Of a stretch of 39,192 bases of DNA, positions 1 through 7,812 are shown piece after piece (the first letter of the stretch is position 1; the number at the start of each line of letters is the position of its first letter). The stretch comes from Bacteroidales bacterium. GTDB lineage: Bacteria; Bacteroidota; Bacteroidia; Bacteroidales; UBA932. The stretch lies in the NCBI GenBank assembly GCA_012839605.1, contig DUNA01000047.1, positions 1 to 39,192 of the forward strand. The letters run 5' to 3'. Position numbers and translations under genes: made by a program. A model generated the notes under the pieces. It saw only the letters and a list, made by a program, of their open reading frames with translations, searched no databases and was not told the DNA's origin.

Positions 1-423
1 GCCGTAGCCATTGCCATACACAACTTTCCGGAAGGAATTGCCACGTTCATGGCCGCTCTTGAAAACCCCGCATTAGGTATCTCTATTGCCGTAGCCATTG
101 CCATACACAACATCCCGGAAGGAATTGCCGTATCCATTCCCATTTATTATGCTACAGGCAGCCGCAAGAAAGCCTTTGGCATCACGCTTTTATCAGGACT
201 GGCAGAACCTTTAGGAGCTCTAGTCACCTACCTGATACTCATGCCGTTTATGTCTCCCATGGTCATGGGGGCTGTTTTTGCCGTAGTAGCCGGCATCATG
301 GTATATATCTCTGTGGACGAACTGTTGCCCGGAGCCCATGAGTACGGGGAACACCACGTAGCCATTTACGGATTAATTTCCGGCATGGCCATCATGGCCG
401 TCAGCCTTATTCTTTTTGCTTAA
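1..423 (+). CDS. zupT: ZIP-family zinc transporter ZupT, C-terminal part (5' end outside window)
   Basis: The reading frame is open from base 1, so the gene is cut by the window edge; 140 residues remain of a family usually about 260 aa long. ZupT imports Zn(II) and other divalent metals across the inner membrane. The two metal-site signatures of the family are both visible, HNFPEG (residues 8-13 of the fragment) and HNIPEG (37-42), followed by the conserved [10 protein letters not shown] segment and a final [15 protein letters not shown] loop before the last membrane helix. The two signature segments are almost identical at DNA level (bases 1-42 and 88-129). The gene ends 42 bases before the hemerythrin-LuxR regulator. 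The family is certain; the specific metal is inferred. Confidence 0.93.
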   Translation, partial: AVAIAIHNFPEGIATFMAALENPALGISIAVAIAIHNIPEGIAVSIPIYYATGSRKKAFGITLLSGLAEPLGALVTYLILMPFMSPMVMGAVFAVVAGIMVYISVDELLPGAHEYGEHHVAIYGLISGMAIMAVSLILFA

Positions 424-434
424 CGTTTTTTCTG

Positions 435-462
435 TATCTTTAAGGATTAAACAACAATCCTT
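435..462 (+). promoter_or_regulatory. Possible promoter and dyad operator before the hemerythrin-LuxR gene
   Basis: A TATCTTTA box (435-442) is a one-base variant of the Bacteroidetes TAnnTTTG -7 element. A TTTG lies at 415-418, but the spacing is shorter than the usual 19 bp. Directly downstream is a perfect 7-bp inverted repeat, AAGGATT at 442-448 and AATCCTT at 456-462, with a 7-base gap, ending 3 bases before the ATG. It could be an operator or a leader hairpin. Its role is inferred from position only. Confidence 0.4.
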
Positions 463-465
463 CAC

Positions 466-1440
466 ATGCACACCCGGGTACTCTACACGGCTACCGACAA
501 AATGGGCGATTTGATATGCAACAATTACCCCATGCTTTTTGTTATGAGCCGCTTTGGCATCCCTCCCGGTTTTGGCAACAAGACCATTGAACAAGTCTGC
601 CGACAAAACCACGTACATACGTCTACTTTTTTAGCCGTTGTCAACTTGCTCATTGCAGGAGAACAAACGTCTTTCAACAATTTGTCCTTAAGCTGTTTGG
701 TAAACTATTTACACAATTCTCACAGCCATTTTTTAGACATTCGCCTGCCGACTATTAGAAAGAAGTTGCTCAAAACACTAAAAACGCCTCTTGATAGCGT
801 AGGCAAAGCCGTCCTCCGTTTTTACGACCAGTACGTAGAGCAAGTACAAACGCATATGGCTTATGAAGAAGAGACGGTTTTTCCGTACGTCCAATCGCTC
901 TTGCAAGGCAAGCAAAGCGGTCAGTATTGTATAGAAATATTCAGTCGGCAACACGACAACATAGAAGCCAAATTGTCCGACTTGAAAAACATCCTCATCA
1001 AATACTACCCTACCGGCAATCCACACGAACTGAACAACGTACTTTTTGATATTTTTGCTTGTGCGCAAGATTTGGCTTCACACAATTACGTGGAAGACAA
1101 TTTGTTTGTGCCATTGATTACGCAATGGGAGCAAAAAGATCCCGACAAACGATGCGGTGAACGTCCGCCGGCAAAAGAAATTGTTTCAGAAAAAGAAATT
1201 GTTTCAGACACCCTTCGAGCGGCCGATACGGGAGAATTGAGCAAACGAGAAAAAGAAGTCTTGACAGAAATAGCCAAAGGCTATACGAACAAAGAAATTG
1301 CAGACCGCCTGTTCATATCTGTACATACTGTCATGACGCACCGCAAAAACATCATGCACAAACTGAAAATCCATTCCCTTTCCGGATTGACCATCTACGC
1401 CCTTTTAAACAATTTAGTAGACCCTAATCAAATCATATAA
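466..1440 (+). CDS. RIC/YtfE-like di-iron hemerythrin protein fused to a LuxR-type DNA-binding domain
   Basis: A 324-aa protein in three parts. Residues about 10-65 resemble the ScdA/RIC N-terminal domain, but the usual Cys-Cys pair is replaced by a PPGFG segment. Residues about 75-225 form a hemerythrin-like four-helix region with a full set of candidate di-iron ligands: H83 (or H86/H88), H130-x3-E134, H163 and H206-x3-E210. These match the order and spacing of the RIC/YtfE iron-centre repair proteins. Residues about 255-318 are a LuxR/GerE helix-turn-helix (SKREKEVL, GYTNKEIAD, SVHTVMTHRKNI). The linker carries a perfect tandem duplication (1173-1208). It is probably a cytoplasmic transcription factor sensing NO, O2 or oxidative damage through its di-iron site. 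Domain calls are firm; signal and targets are inferred. The DUF308 gene starts 2 bases downstream. Confidence 0.88.
   Translation: MHTRVLYTATDKMGDLICNNYPMLFVMSRFGIPPGFGNKTIEQVCRQNHVHTSTFLAVVNLLIAGEQTSFNNLSLSCLVNYLHNSHSHFLDIRLPTIRKKLLKTLKTPLDSVGKAVLRFYDQYVEQVQTHMAYEEETVFPYVQSLLQGKQSGQYCIEIFSRQHDNIEAKLSDLKNILIKYYPTGNPHELNNVLFDIFACAQDLASHNYVEDNLFVPLITQWEQKDPDKRCGERPPAKEIVSEKEIVSDTLRAADTGELSKREKEVLTEIAKGYTNKEIADRLFISVHTVMTHRKNIMHKLKIHSLSGLTIYALLNNLVDPNQII
1173..1208 (+). repeat. Perfect 18-bp tandem duplication in the regulator linker
   Basis: The 18-mer at 1173-1190 is repeated without mismatch at 1191-1208 and encodes KEIVSE followed by KEIVSD. It lies between the hemerythrin and HTH domains, where length changes would be tolerated. 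It keeps the reading frame. Confidence 0.9.
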
Positions 1441-1442
1441 CT

Positions 1443-2009
1443 ATGAAACCCGTTTCTCATATCCGTTATTCTTTAGTAAGGAGTATTCCCTTACTGGTAT
1501 TGGGCATTTTTCTGCTCATAAAACCGGAAGGCAGTGTTACCACTTTCATCAGACTGCTAGCTGCCGTACTGCTTGTAGGAGGTCTTTTTGCCTTGTATTA
1601 CACTTGGCAAGACAGCCGCAATGACTATGTAGACAAAGGGTTGCATCGCTTGTTGTACCTGGTGGCCTTTATGCTCTTGCTGTTTGCTATACTGTTGTTG
1701 CTCTTCCCGCGGTTTTTTACGGAAGTAGCCCTCTTTTCCACAGGCATCATTTTGTTGCTCTTTGCCGTAACACAAATCACGGCCATCATCCGTTTCCGAA
1801 AAATCGTTCCCATTGGATTGCCTTGGTTTGTCTACATGAACCCGGTAGCCGTCTTTATCATGAGTTTGATCATCCTACTCAACCCTTTTGAGACAGCCAA
1901 GATGTTGGCCGTTTTTGCAGGCATCATTTGCTTGTTTTACGCCGTAACGGAAATAGTACAATCCATCACCACGTATATCCTCATGAAAAAAGCCGATAAG
2001 GCAGCCTAG
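1443..2009 (+). CDS. DUF308 (HdeD-like) integral membrane protein
   Basis: A 188-aa protein that is hydrophobic almost throughout, with about six membrane segments in three paired hairpins. It has the repeated LLxGLF..Y and AGIICLFYAVTEIV patterns typical of DUF308/HdeD-like proteins. It starts with ATG 2 bases after the regulator gene, and its TAG stop shares one base with the GTG start of the glycerate kinase gene. The three genes are therefore probably co-transcribed. HdeD in E. coli is linked to acid resistance; no specific role can be claimed here. A stress link would fit a redox-sensing regulator upstream, but that is inference. Confidence 0.85.
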   Translation: MKPVSHIRYSLVRSIPLLVLGIFLLIKPEGSVTTFIRLLAAVLLVGGLFALYYTWQDSRNDYVDKGLHRLLYLVAFMLLLFAILLLLFPRFFTEVALFSTGIILLLFAVTQITAIIRFRKIVPIGLPWFVYMNPVAVFIMSLIILLNPFETAKMLAVFAGIICLFYAVTEIVQSITTYILMKKADKAA

Positions 2010-3163
2010 TGAACGTACTCATAGCTATGGATTCCTTTAAAGGGAGTCTGACTTCTCAACAAGCCGGTAAGGCCGTTTTCAACGGACTGAAAGAGGCTTG
2101 CCGGTCTTTGTATTGCCCCATGCCCCACACGACACTGCTTCCGTTAGCCGACGGAGGCGAAGGCACCGTTGCAGCCCTTATGGAAGGGTTGAAAGGCACG
2201 TACCATACCGTAACCGTCTGTGATCCACTGGGAAAACCGGTACAAGCCCAATACGGCATCGTACCCGGCACCAATGATGGAAAAGCTCCGTTGGCCGTTA
2301 TAGAAATGGCTGCTGCGGCCGGTCTGAATCTTGTACCGGAAGAAAAACGCAATCCGCTTCACACATCTACCTACGGAGTAGGTCAAATGATTGTCCACGC
2401 CATGGAACAAGGGTGTCGCACGTTTTTGATTGGCATTGGCGGCAGCGGCACGAACGACGCAGGCATAGGCATGTTGTCTGCATTGGGCTTTGTATTTACA
2501 GACAAGCACGGCAACAAAACGGGAACGTGCGGACAAGACTTGGAAAGAATCGCCAACATACAGACAGACACCGTACATCCGCTACTTACAGCCTGCACTT
2601 TCCGCATTGCCAGCGACGTAACCAACCCCCTGACGGGACCCAACGGAGCCGCCGCCGTATACGGACCGCAAAAAGGAGCCGATGCAGCCACCGTGCAACG
2701 CTTGGACCGCGGCCTGAAACACTTTGCCCGCGTGGCTTCACTTGCCGAGGCCAAAACACCGGAACACCTTGATCGAGTGCCTGGTGCCGGAGCGGCAGGT
2801 GGGCTGGGATATGCGTTCCTGCGGTTTTTGGACGGAAGCCTGGAACCCGGGGCCGATTTGGTTATAGACGCCATAGGCCTGCGGGAGCATGCACGCAGTG
2901 CCCATTTGATTGTTACAGGAGAAGGCCGCTTGGACAGCCAGACGTCCATGGGAAAAGCCCCGGCAGCTGTAGCGCGCCTGGCTCAAGCCTATGAAAAACC
3001 CATTGTGGCTCTTTGCGGAAGTGTTGATCCTCATGCAGCTGCTGCAGGCTTGTTCGATCGCGCCATAGCTGTTACTCCGCCCGGAGGCTCGTTTGAAGAC
3101 GCCGCTGTTTACTTACAGCAAGCAGCCGCCGTATTTTTCAAAGAACACCTGGCACTTATCTGA
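2009..3163 (+). CDS. glxK: Glycerate kinase (GlxK/GarK family)
   Basis: Transfers phosphate from ATP to glycerate, feeding 2- or 3-phosphoglycerate into glycolysis. The 384-aa length matches the family. Visible signatures are MDSFKGSLTS near the N-terminus, LPLADGGEGT (residues 44-53), the glycine-rich GIGGSGTND (142-150) and, near the C-terminus, VTGEGRLDSQTSMGKAP. I chose the GTG at 2009 because it gives the conserved N-terminus and overlaps the preceding TAG by one base, which suggests translational coupling. Its 3' end overlaps the convergent M23 peptidase gene by 8 bases. The family is secure; the symbol is by similarity, and 2- versus 3-phosphoglycerate specificity cannot be read from sequence. 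Confidence 0.93.
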   Translation: MNVLIAMDSFKGSLTSQQAGKAVFNGLKEACRSLYCPMPHTTLLPLADGGEGTVAALMEGLKGTYHTVTVCDPLGKPVQAQYGIVPGTNDGKAPLAVIEMAAAAGLNLVPEEKRNPLHTSTYGVGQMIVHAMEQGCRTFLIGIGGSGTNDAGIGMLSALGFVFTDKHGNKTGTCGQDLERIANIQTDTVHPLLTACTFRIASDVTNPLTGPNGAAAVYGPQKGADAATVQRLDRGLKHFARVASLAEAKTPEHLDRVPGAGAAGGLGYAFLRFLDGSLEPGADLVIDAIGLREHARSAHLIVTGEGRLDSQTSMGKAPAAVARLAQAYEKPIVALCGSVDPHAAAAGLFDRAIAVTPPGGSFEDAAVYLQQAAAVFFKEHLALI

Positions 3164-4067
3164 CAATCAAGCGCCTTCCTATCCTCAACGTGGTTTTTGA
3201 CGTGATGCCGTTCCATCTACACAATTGACTTACCGTGGTGCCGTATTTGATGGCCAACGCCCCCAACGTATCGCCGGAGCGGATGGTGTGTATGATGCGT
3301 TGAGAAGCCGCCAACGACTCTTCGTCCGTTTGGCCGTAATGAGAATAGATGCTAAAATAGTGTTTCTTGAGTACCAAAACGGAATCGCGTACCGTTCCCT
3401 GTTCAAAATCAAAAATGCGTTCCGGGTCAAAAGCTTTCCCCATATACCGCGTTTCAAAATGCAAATGCGGTCCCGTACTGCGGCCCGTATTGCCTCCAAG
3501 GCCAATGACTTCGCCGGCTTTTACAATCTCGCCCGTATCTACCAGAAAACGAGACAAATGACCGTAATACGTTTCCAGGCCGTTGGGATGCCTGACGACC
3601 AACAAATTTCCATATCCGCCGGTATTGCGCGTCATTTCCTTCACCCTTACCACTCCGTCAAAAGCCGATCGTATGGAATCCCCTGTAGACAGGGCAATGT
3701 CTGTCCCCCGGTGCTCCCTCACCCTTCTGAAAGAATACCTGGAGCGCACTTTGTTGGTAATGGGCACGCAAGCCTGAACCAACGAATCGGCAAGGGGCAC
3801 GACAGCTTGGTCCGGAAGATCTTCCAGAGGCACCTCTTTGAAAGCATGAATGGAGGAAGTGTTCCAGCCTTCGTACATCTTTTCTTCGTCAAATACCGGT
3901 TTTCCCAAGTCCAGGAACTTCCATGTAAAATCTTCAAACAAGATGATATTTGTGAATTTATCCCCGGTAGCCAACGTATCTACGGGCAAGGGATTTTTCT
4001 CTTCTTCAGCAAAGAGCCAAGGCGTGCTTAAGCAAGCCATCATAAGGAAAAGTAGGGTCTTTTTCAA
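3156..4067 (-). CDS. Exported M23-family peptidase with C-terminal LysM domain
   Basis: A 303-aa secreted cell-wall hydrolase candidate. The order is a signal peptide (residues 1-20, KK then a hydrophobic core), an unassigned segment, an M23/LytM peptidase domain and a LysM domain (about 260-303). The zinc ligands expected for M23 are present: H119 and D123 in HRGTD and H203 in HLHFE, with H201 also in place. The catalytic core therefore looks intact, unlike many EnvC/NlpD-type activators. The start is a TTG codon at 4067; it is preferred over ATG codons at residues 9-10 because it supplies the positively charged signal-peptide start. The promoter region is shared with the divergent FecCD gene. 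Confidence 0.9.
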   Translation of the reverse strand: MKKTLLFLMMACLSTPWLFAEEEKNPLPVDTLATGDKFTNIILFEDFTWKFLDLGKPVFDEEKMYEGWNTSSIHAFKEVPLEDLPDQAVVPLADSLVQACVPITNKVRSRYSFRRVREHRGTDIALSTGDSIRSAFDGVVRVKEMTRNTGGYGNLLVVRHPNGLETYYGHLSRFLVDTGEIVKAGEVIGLGGNTGRSTGPHLHFETRYMGKAFDPERIFDFEQGTVRDSVLVLKKHYFSIYSHYGQTDEESLAASQRIIHTIRSGDTLGALAIKYGTTVSQLCRWNGITSKTTLRIGRRLIVR

Positions 4068-4081
4068 AGTGTAGGTTGTGT

Positions 4082-4111
4082 TTGTTGGGGCACAAATATA
4101 GCGTATCTTTG
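4082..4111 (+). promoter_or_regulatory. Promoter of the FecCD permease gene
   Basis: TTG at 4082-4084, a 19-bp spacer, then TATCTTTG at 4104-4111: a canonical Bacteroidetes promoter. The ATG begins only 6 bases after the box, so the transcript would have almost no 5' leader. Confidence 0.7.
4093..4100 (-). promoter_or_regulatory. -7 box of the M23 peptidase promoter
   Basis: Read on the minus strand, this is TATATTTG, a perfect TAnnTTTG element 25 bases upstream of the TTG start. No good TTG -33 element is seen at 19-20 bp. It lies 3 bases from the opposing FecCD -7 box, so the two promoters overlap. Confidence 0.6.
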
Positions 4112-4117
4112 TTATTG

Positions 4118-5122
4118 ATGAAAAGGATTTGGTTGCTATTCCTGCTTCTTGTTCTTATAGCGGCAGATGTGTTTTTGGGGTCGGTGCGTTTGCCTTTCGC
4201 AGACGTTTGGGATGCCCTTATGGGTAGCAACCCGGAAGCGTTTGTCTACAAAATTGTATGGAACTTTCGCATTCCCAAGATGTTAACAGCCCTGCTGGCC
4301 GGTATGGCTTTGTCTGTCTGCGGTGTGCAAATGCAGACGTTGTTCAGAAATCCTTTGGCAGACCCCTACGTACTGGGCATCAGTTCTGGAGCCGGACTGG
4401 GCGTAGCCTTTTTTGTGATGGGCGCCTCTGTGTTCCCCATACTGAGTACGCACCCTTGGTTGTCCCATCTGGGAACGGCCGCTTTCGCCTGGATGGGCGC
4501 TCTGGCCGTCATGTTGATGGTTGCAGCCGCTTCCAAAAGGCTAAAAAGCAATATGGGATTGCTCATTTTGGGCATTATGATTGGTTCGGCCGGATCCGCC
4601 CTCATCAGCCTGTTGCAATACTTGTCAGATGCTCCCGCGTTGAAACAATATGTGTTGTGGACTATGGGTAGCTTTAGCAACGTAACGGGCCGGCGGTTGG
4701 TCATCATGGCAGCGTTGTGTTTGGCCGGGCTGCTTATTTCCATACGCAACATCAAAGATTTGAACGTATTTTTGATGGGCCAATCGTATGCGGAAAGCCT
4801 GGGACTCTCTACTTCGCGTATACGCAACAGGGTTTTCCTGGCTACTACCCTATTGGCCGGCAGCGTGACGGCGTTTTGCGGGCCCATTGGTTTTATAGGC
4901 ATAGCCGTTCCGCATCTGTGCCGCATGATTTTTGGAAACGCCAACCACCGTGTCTTGCTGCCCGCCTCGGCCCTGATGGGCGCTTGCCTGATGTTGGTGG
5001 CCGATATCCTTTCGCAAATGCCCGGTTCGCAAAGTGTACTACCCGTCAACACCGTAGCCGCTCTGTTGGGCATTCCCGTCATTTTGTACGTCATCTTGAA
5101 AAACAAAGCCGTAGCCCTGTGA
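4118..5122 (+). CDS. FecCD/BtuC-type ABC transporter permease (iron-siderophore or corrinoid)
   Basis: A 334-aa inner-membrane permease of the FecCD family, normally about 330 aa with ten helices. Visible features are RIPKMLTALLAGMALSVCG near the N-terminus, the FRNPLADPYVLGISSGAGLG segment, and the C-terminal GPIGFIGIAVPHLCRM coupling region that contacts the ATPase. I chose the ATG at 4118; an in-frame TTG at 4076 would sit upstream of the promoter box. The last 4 bases overlap the ATPase gene (GTGA), so the two are coupled. No periplasmic binding protein or TonB-dependent receptor gene lies within the window, so the ligand (ferric siderophore, heme or cobalamin) stays open. Confidence 0.93.
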   Translation: MKRIWLLFLLLVLIAADVFLGSVRLPFADVWDALMGSNPEAFVYKIVWNFRIPKMLTALLAGMALSVCGVQMQTLFRNPLADPYVLGISSGAGLGVAFFVMGASVFPILSTHPWLSHLGTAAFAWMGALAVMLMVAAASKRLKSNMGLLILGIMIGSAGSALISLLQYLSDAPALKQYVLWTMGSFSNVTGRRLVIMAALCLAGLLISIRNIKDLNVFLMGQSYAESLGLSTSRIRNRVFLATTLLAGSVTAFCGPIGFIGIAVPHLCRMIFGNANHRVLLPASALMGACLMLVADILSQMPGSQSVLPVNTVAALLGIPVILYVILKNKAVAL

Positions 5123-5847
5123 ATGCCTTACTAGACATACAAAATTTAGCCGTCGGCTACACAAAAAGAGAACCGCTCTTTCAACACATCCACGCCCGCT
5201 TGGATGCCGGTACGGTAGTAGGTCTGTTGGGCCCCAACGGCATAGGCAAATCCACACTGCTGAAAACCTTGGCCGGCATCTTGCCTCCGTTGGAAGGGGA
5301 CATATCCGCCTCTTTTACTTCCCCCGTAAGACAACCTACACAAGAGACTCACAGCAACACGTCTGCTTTTGTGCCTTCACAACCACCGCGCGCTGCACAT
5401 TTTTCCGTATGGGATACGGTCAGCACGGGCAGGTACCGCTACACCAATTGGTTGGGCATAGACGATCAAGAGGGCAAACAGCAAGTGGGCAAAGCCCTGG
5501 AACAAACAGGCACCTTGCATTTGGCACAAAGAGACGGATCCGAACTCTCTGACGGAGAGTTTCATCGGGTGGCCATTGCGCGCGCTTTGGTGCAAAACAC
5601 CCCCTTGTTGCTGTTGGACGAACCCACGGCTTTTTTGGACATTGCCAACAAACGTATCGTGGCACAATTGCTTCATACATTGGCCCGGAAAGAAGAAAAA
5701 GCCATTCTGTTTTCCACACATGATTTGGCGCTGGCCATGGAGTATTGCGACCTCTTTTGGATCATGACACCGGAACGAACCCTCCATACCGGTACGCCAC
5801 AACAATTGCAGGAAGACGGTACCATTGACAAATTGTATCAAACGTAA
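5119..5847 (+). CDS. ABC transporter ATP-binding protein (FecE/BtuD type)
   Basis: A 242-aa ATPase that would power the adjacent FecCD permease. It has Walker A GPNGIGKST (residues 38-46), a signature region reading LSDGEFHRVAIARAL instead of the usual LSGGQ, Walker B LLLLDEPTAFLD, and the switch histidine in STHDLAL. The start is the GTG at 5119, overlapping the permease stop by 4 bases. The frame is open much further upstream, but that part only shadows the permease gene. The Asp in the signature motif is unusual, though the rest of the ATPase appears intact. The nitroreductase gene begins 11 bases later. Confidence 0.93.
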   Translation: MNALLDIQNLAVGYTKREPLFQHIHARLDAGTVVGLLGPNGIGKSTLLKTLAGILPPLEGDISASFTSPVRQPTQETHSNTSAFVPSQPPRAAHFSVWDTVSTGRYRYTNWLGIDDQEGKQQVGKALEQTGTLHLAQRDGSELSDGEFHRVAIARALVQNTPLLLLDEPTAFLDIANKRIVAQLLHTLARKEEKAILFSTHDLALAMEYCDLFWIMTPERTLHTGTPQQLQEDGTIDKLYQT

Positions 5848-5858
5848 AACATAGAAAA

Positions 5859-6455
5859 ATGGATATGCTAGACTACATAAAAAAGAACCGCTCTTACAGA
5901 AGGTTTGACCAGAGCATACAACTTACGCGTCCGGAATTGGAATCGATGGTAGAAGCGGCACGACTGAGCCCCTCTGCGGCCAACCGCCAACCCCTCAAAT
6001 ACATCTTATGTGCCGAGGGAAGCTCTGCCCTTGGCAAGGAAATATTTGACTCGCTGGCTTGGGCCGGTTACCTGAAAGACTGGAAAGGACCGGAAGAAGG
6101 GGAAAAACCGGGATCTTATATCGTCGTTTTGCACGACAAGCAGATCCACCACAACATCCATTGCGACGCAGGAATTGCCTTGCAAAGCATGTTGCTGCAA
6201 GCCGTGCATATGGGGTACGGAGGGTGCATCTTTGCGTCCATAAACCGCCCGCGTTTGCAAAAATTTCTCTCTCTACCGGAAGACCGCTTTGATATTCTGT
6301 ACGTGCTGGCTTTGGGTAAACCTGTAGAGACCGTAGTATTGGAAAAAATAAACCCCGACCTTCCGGCCGGGGAAAACATCAAATACCACAGAGACGCTCA
6401 AGGGACACATTACGTCCCCAAACGTTCTTTAAAAGAACTCATTATTGAGCCTTAG
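5859..6455 (+). CDS. Nitroreductase-family FMN oxidoreductase
   Basis: A 198-aa protein of the nitroreductase fold, an FMN-dependent NAD(P)H oxidoreductase that usually works as a homodimer in the cytoplasm. The N-terminal RSYRRFDQ motif and the LSPSAANRQP segment bind FMN phosphate and ring. The MGYGGCIFASINR and ILYVLALGKP stretches are typical of the C-terminal half. An alternative ATG lies 6 bases downstream. It follows the ABC transporter by 11 bases and may be co-transcribed, possibly reducing imported metal chelates, but that is speculation. Its last 14 bases overlap the convergent aminotransferase gene. The substrate is unknown. Confidence 0.9.
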   Translation: MDMLDYIKKNRSYRRFDQSIQLTRPELESMVEAARLSPSAANRQPLKYILCAEGSSALGKEIFDSLAWAGYLKDWKGPEEGEKPGSYIVVLHDKQIHHNIHCDAGIALQSMLLQAVHMGYGGCIFASINRPRLQKFLSLPEDRFDILYVLALGKPVETVVLEKINPDLPAGENIKYHRDAQGTHYVPKRSLKELIIEP

Positions 6456-7653
6456 CTCTGTCGTCCATCATCTTCTTAATGGCGTTGGCTAAACGGCGGA
6501 CGCCTTCTTCTGCACGCGTTTCTTCCATAAAGGAAAAGTTGATGCGCAGGGTGTTTTTGCCCGATCCGTCGCAATGGAACGCTTCGCCTATGACAAAGGC
6601 CACATCTTCTTTGACGGCAATGCGGAACAATTCAGCAGCGTCGTAGCCTTCCGGTAAGGTGACAAACAAGAAGAGTCCTCCTTCCGGATTTGTCCAAGTG
6701 ACTCCTTCCGGCATGTGTTTTTCAAAAGCGGCCATCATGTTGTCGCGCTTGTTCCTGTAATTGACTTTGATTCGTTCAATGTTTCTGTCGTAGTACCCTT
6801 TTTCAATGTACTTGGCCGCTATAAACTGATTGAATACAGGAGCGCACAAGTCTGTAGACTGTTTGACAACTTCCAATCTTTCAATAATGGGCACAGGAGC
6901 CATCACCCAACCCAGACGGAATCCGGGAACGAACGTTTTAGAGAACGTACCCAACAACATGGTGCGTCCTTCTTTATCCAAGGAATAAATTTGCGGCATT
7001 TCTTCTCCACTGAAACGTATTTCTCTGTAGGGGCTGTCTTCCAAAATAAGCAAATCAAACTCTTTGGCTACTTCAATCACATTCAAACGTTGCTCCACAT
7101 CCATGGTTACTCCGGACGGATTTTGAAAATCCGGGATGGCATATATGAATTTTGGCTTTCTACCGGCAGATACCAATGCATTTACAACGGTATGCAATTC
7201 TTCGTCTTTGGGTATTCCCACGGGAATGGCCCTATGTGCTTGGAAAGCTTGCAAAGCGCCTAAATAAGAAGGCAAACCACATACCAACGTGTCACCTGGG
7301 TTGATAAACAACTGCGTAACCATGTCTATGGCTTGCTGAGAAGAGGTGGTGATGATGAAGTTCTCGTAGGTCACATCAATACCTTGGTCTTTGTATCGTT
7401 GAGCCAAGACCTCACGCAATTTTTTTACACCAAGCGTTTCACCGTATTGCAAAGCTTGCAAAGCGTTTTCGTCAAGCACTTCGTTGACTACCTCGCGTAG
7501 TTCTTCTACGGGAAAAGAAGTAATATCCGGAAACCCTCCGCCAAAGGAAATAATTTCCGGGCGGGTTGCCATTTTTAACAAGTCTCTGATGGCCGAACGC
7601 TTCATACTTTTAGCGTTATCGGAAATAATCGTTTGTAAGAATTCGTCGTTCAT
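6442..7653 (-). CDS. PLP-dependent aminotransferase, fold type I (2-aminoadipate/aromatic transaminase-like)
   Basis: A 403-aa class I/II aminotransferase. The PLP-binding set is clear: SSQQAID near residue 104, N178 in FQNPSG, D206 and Y209 in LEDSPYR, and the Schiff-base lysine K239 in GTFSKTFVPGFRLGW. The N-terminus (SFGGGFPDITSFP) matches the LysN/MocR-core subgroup, which includes 2-aminoadipate, kynurenine and branched-chain or aromatic transaminases. There is no N-terminal GntR domain, so this is an enzyme and not a MocR regulator. It is transcribed alone from its own promoter, divergent from queD. The exact amino-acid substrate cannot be read from sequence. Confidence 0.92.
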   Translation of the reverse strand: MNDEFLQTIISDNAKSMKRSAIRDLLKMATRPEIISFGGGFPDITSFPVEELREVVNEVLDENALQALQYGETLGVKKLREVLAQRYKDQGIDVTYENFIITTSSQQAIDMVTQLFINPGDTLVCGLPSYLGALQAFQAHRAIPVGIPKDEELHTVVNALVSAGRKPKFIYAIPDFQNPSGVTMDVEQRLNVIEVAKEFDLLILEDSPYREIRFSGEEMPQIYSLDKEGRTMLLGTFSKTFVPGFRLGWVMAPVPIIERLEVVKQSTDLCAPVFNQFIAAKYIEKGYYDRNIERIKVNYRNKRDNMMAAFEKHMPEGVTWTNPEGGLFLFVTLPEGYDAAELFRIAVKEDVAFVIGEAFHCDGSGKNTLRINFSFMEETRAEEGVRRLANAIKKMMDDRAKAQ

Positions 7654-7675
7654 ATTCGTTAAATATTTTATGTAA

Positions 7676-7706
7676 CAAAACTAAAAAAGTTTAACTATAA
7701 AAGCAA
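7676..7706 (-). promoter_or_regulatory. Promoter of the aminotransferase gene
   Basis: On the minus strand TTG (7706-7704) is followed by 20 bp and TAGTTTTG (7683-7676), a match to the Bacteroidetes consensus. The ATG lies 22 bases further on. Confidence 0.65.
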
Positions 7707-7785
7707 AGAAAGTATCAATCAAACAGAAATAACCACGCAGAAAGATGAAATCATAAGCGGCCACAAACAATTCAGATAAAAACTG

Positions 7786-7793
7786 TACCTTTG
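7786..7793 (+). promoter_or_regulatory. -7 box of the queD-polA promoter
   Basis: TACCTTTG, a perfect TAnnTTTG match 19 bases before the queD ATG. No clear TTG is seen at the -33 position. Confidence 0.6.
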
Positions 7794-7812
7794 TCATAAG
7801 AAATTTTGCATT

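Noticed and set aside
2383-2949. Long antisense frame (188 codons) inside the glycerate kinase gene
   Set aside because: The opposite strand encodes a complete, conserved enzyme; the antisense product is Pro/Ser/Arg-rich and featureless.
4366-5106. 246-codon antisense frame in the FecCD gene
   Set aside because: It mirrors membrane-helix codons of a clear permease gene and has no start context or family resemblance.
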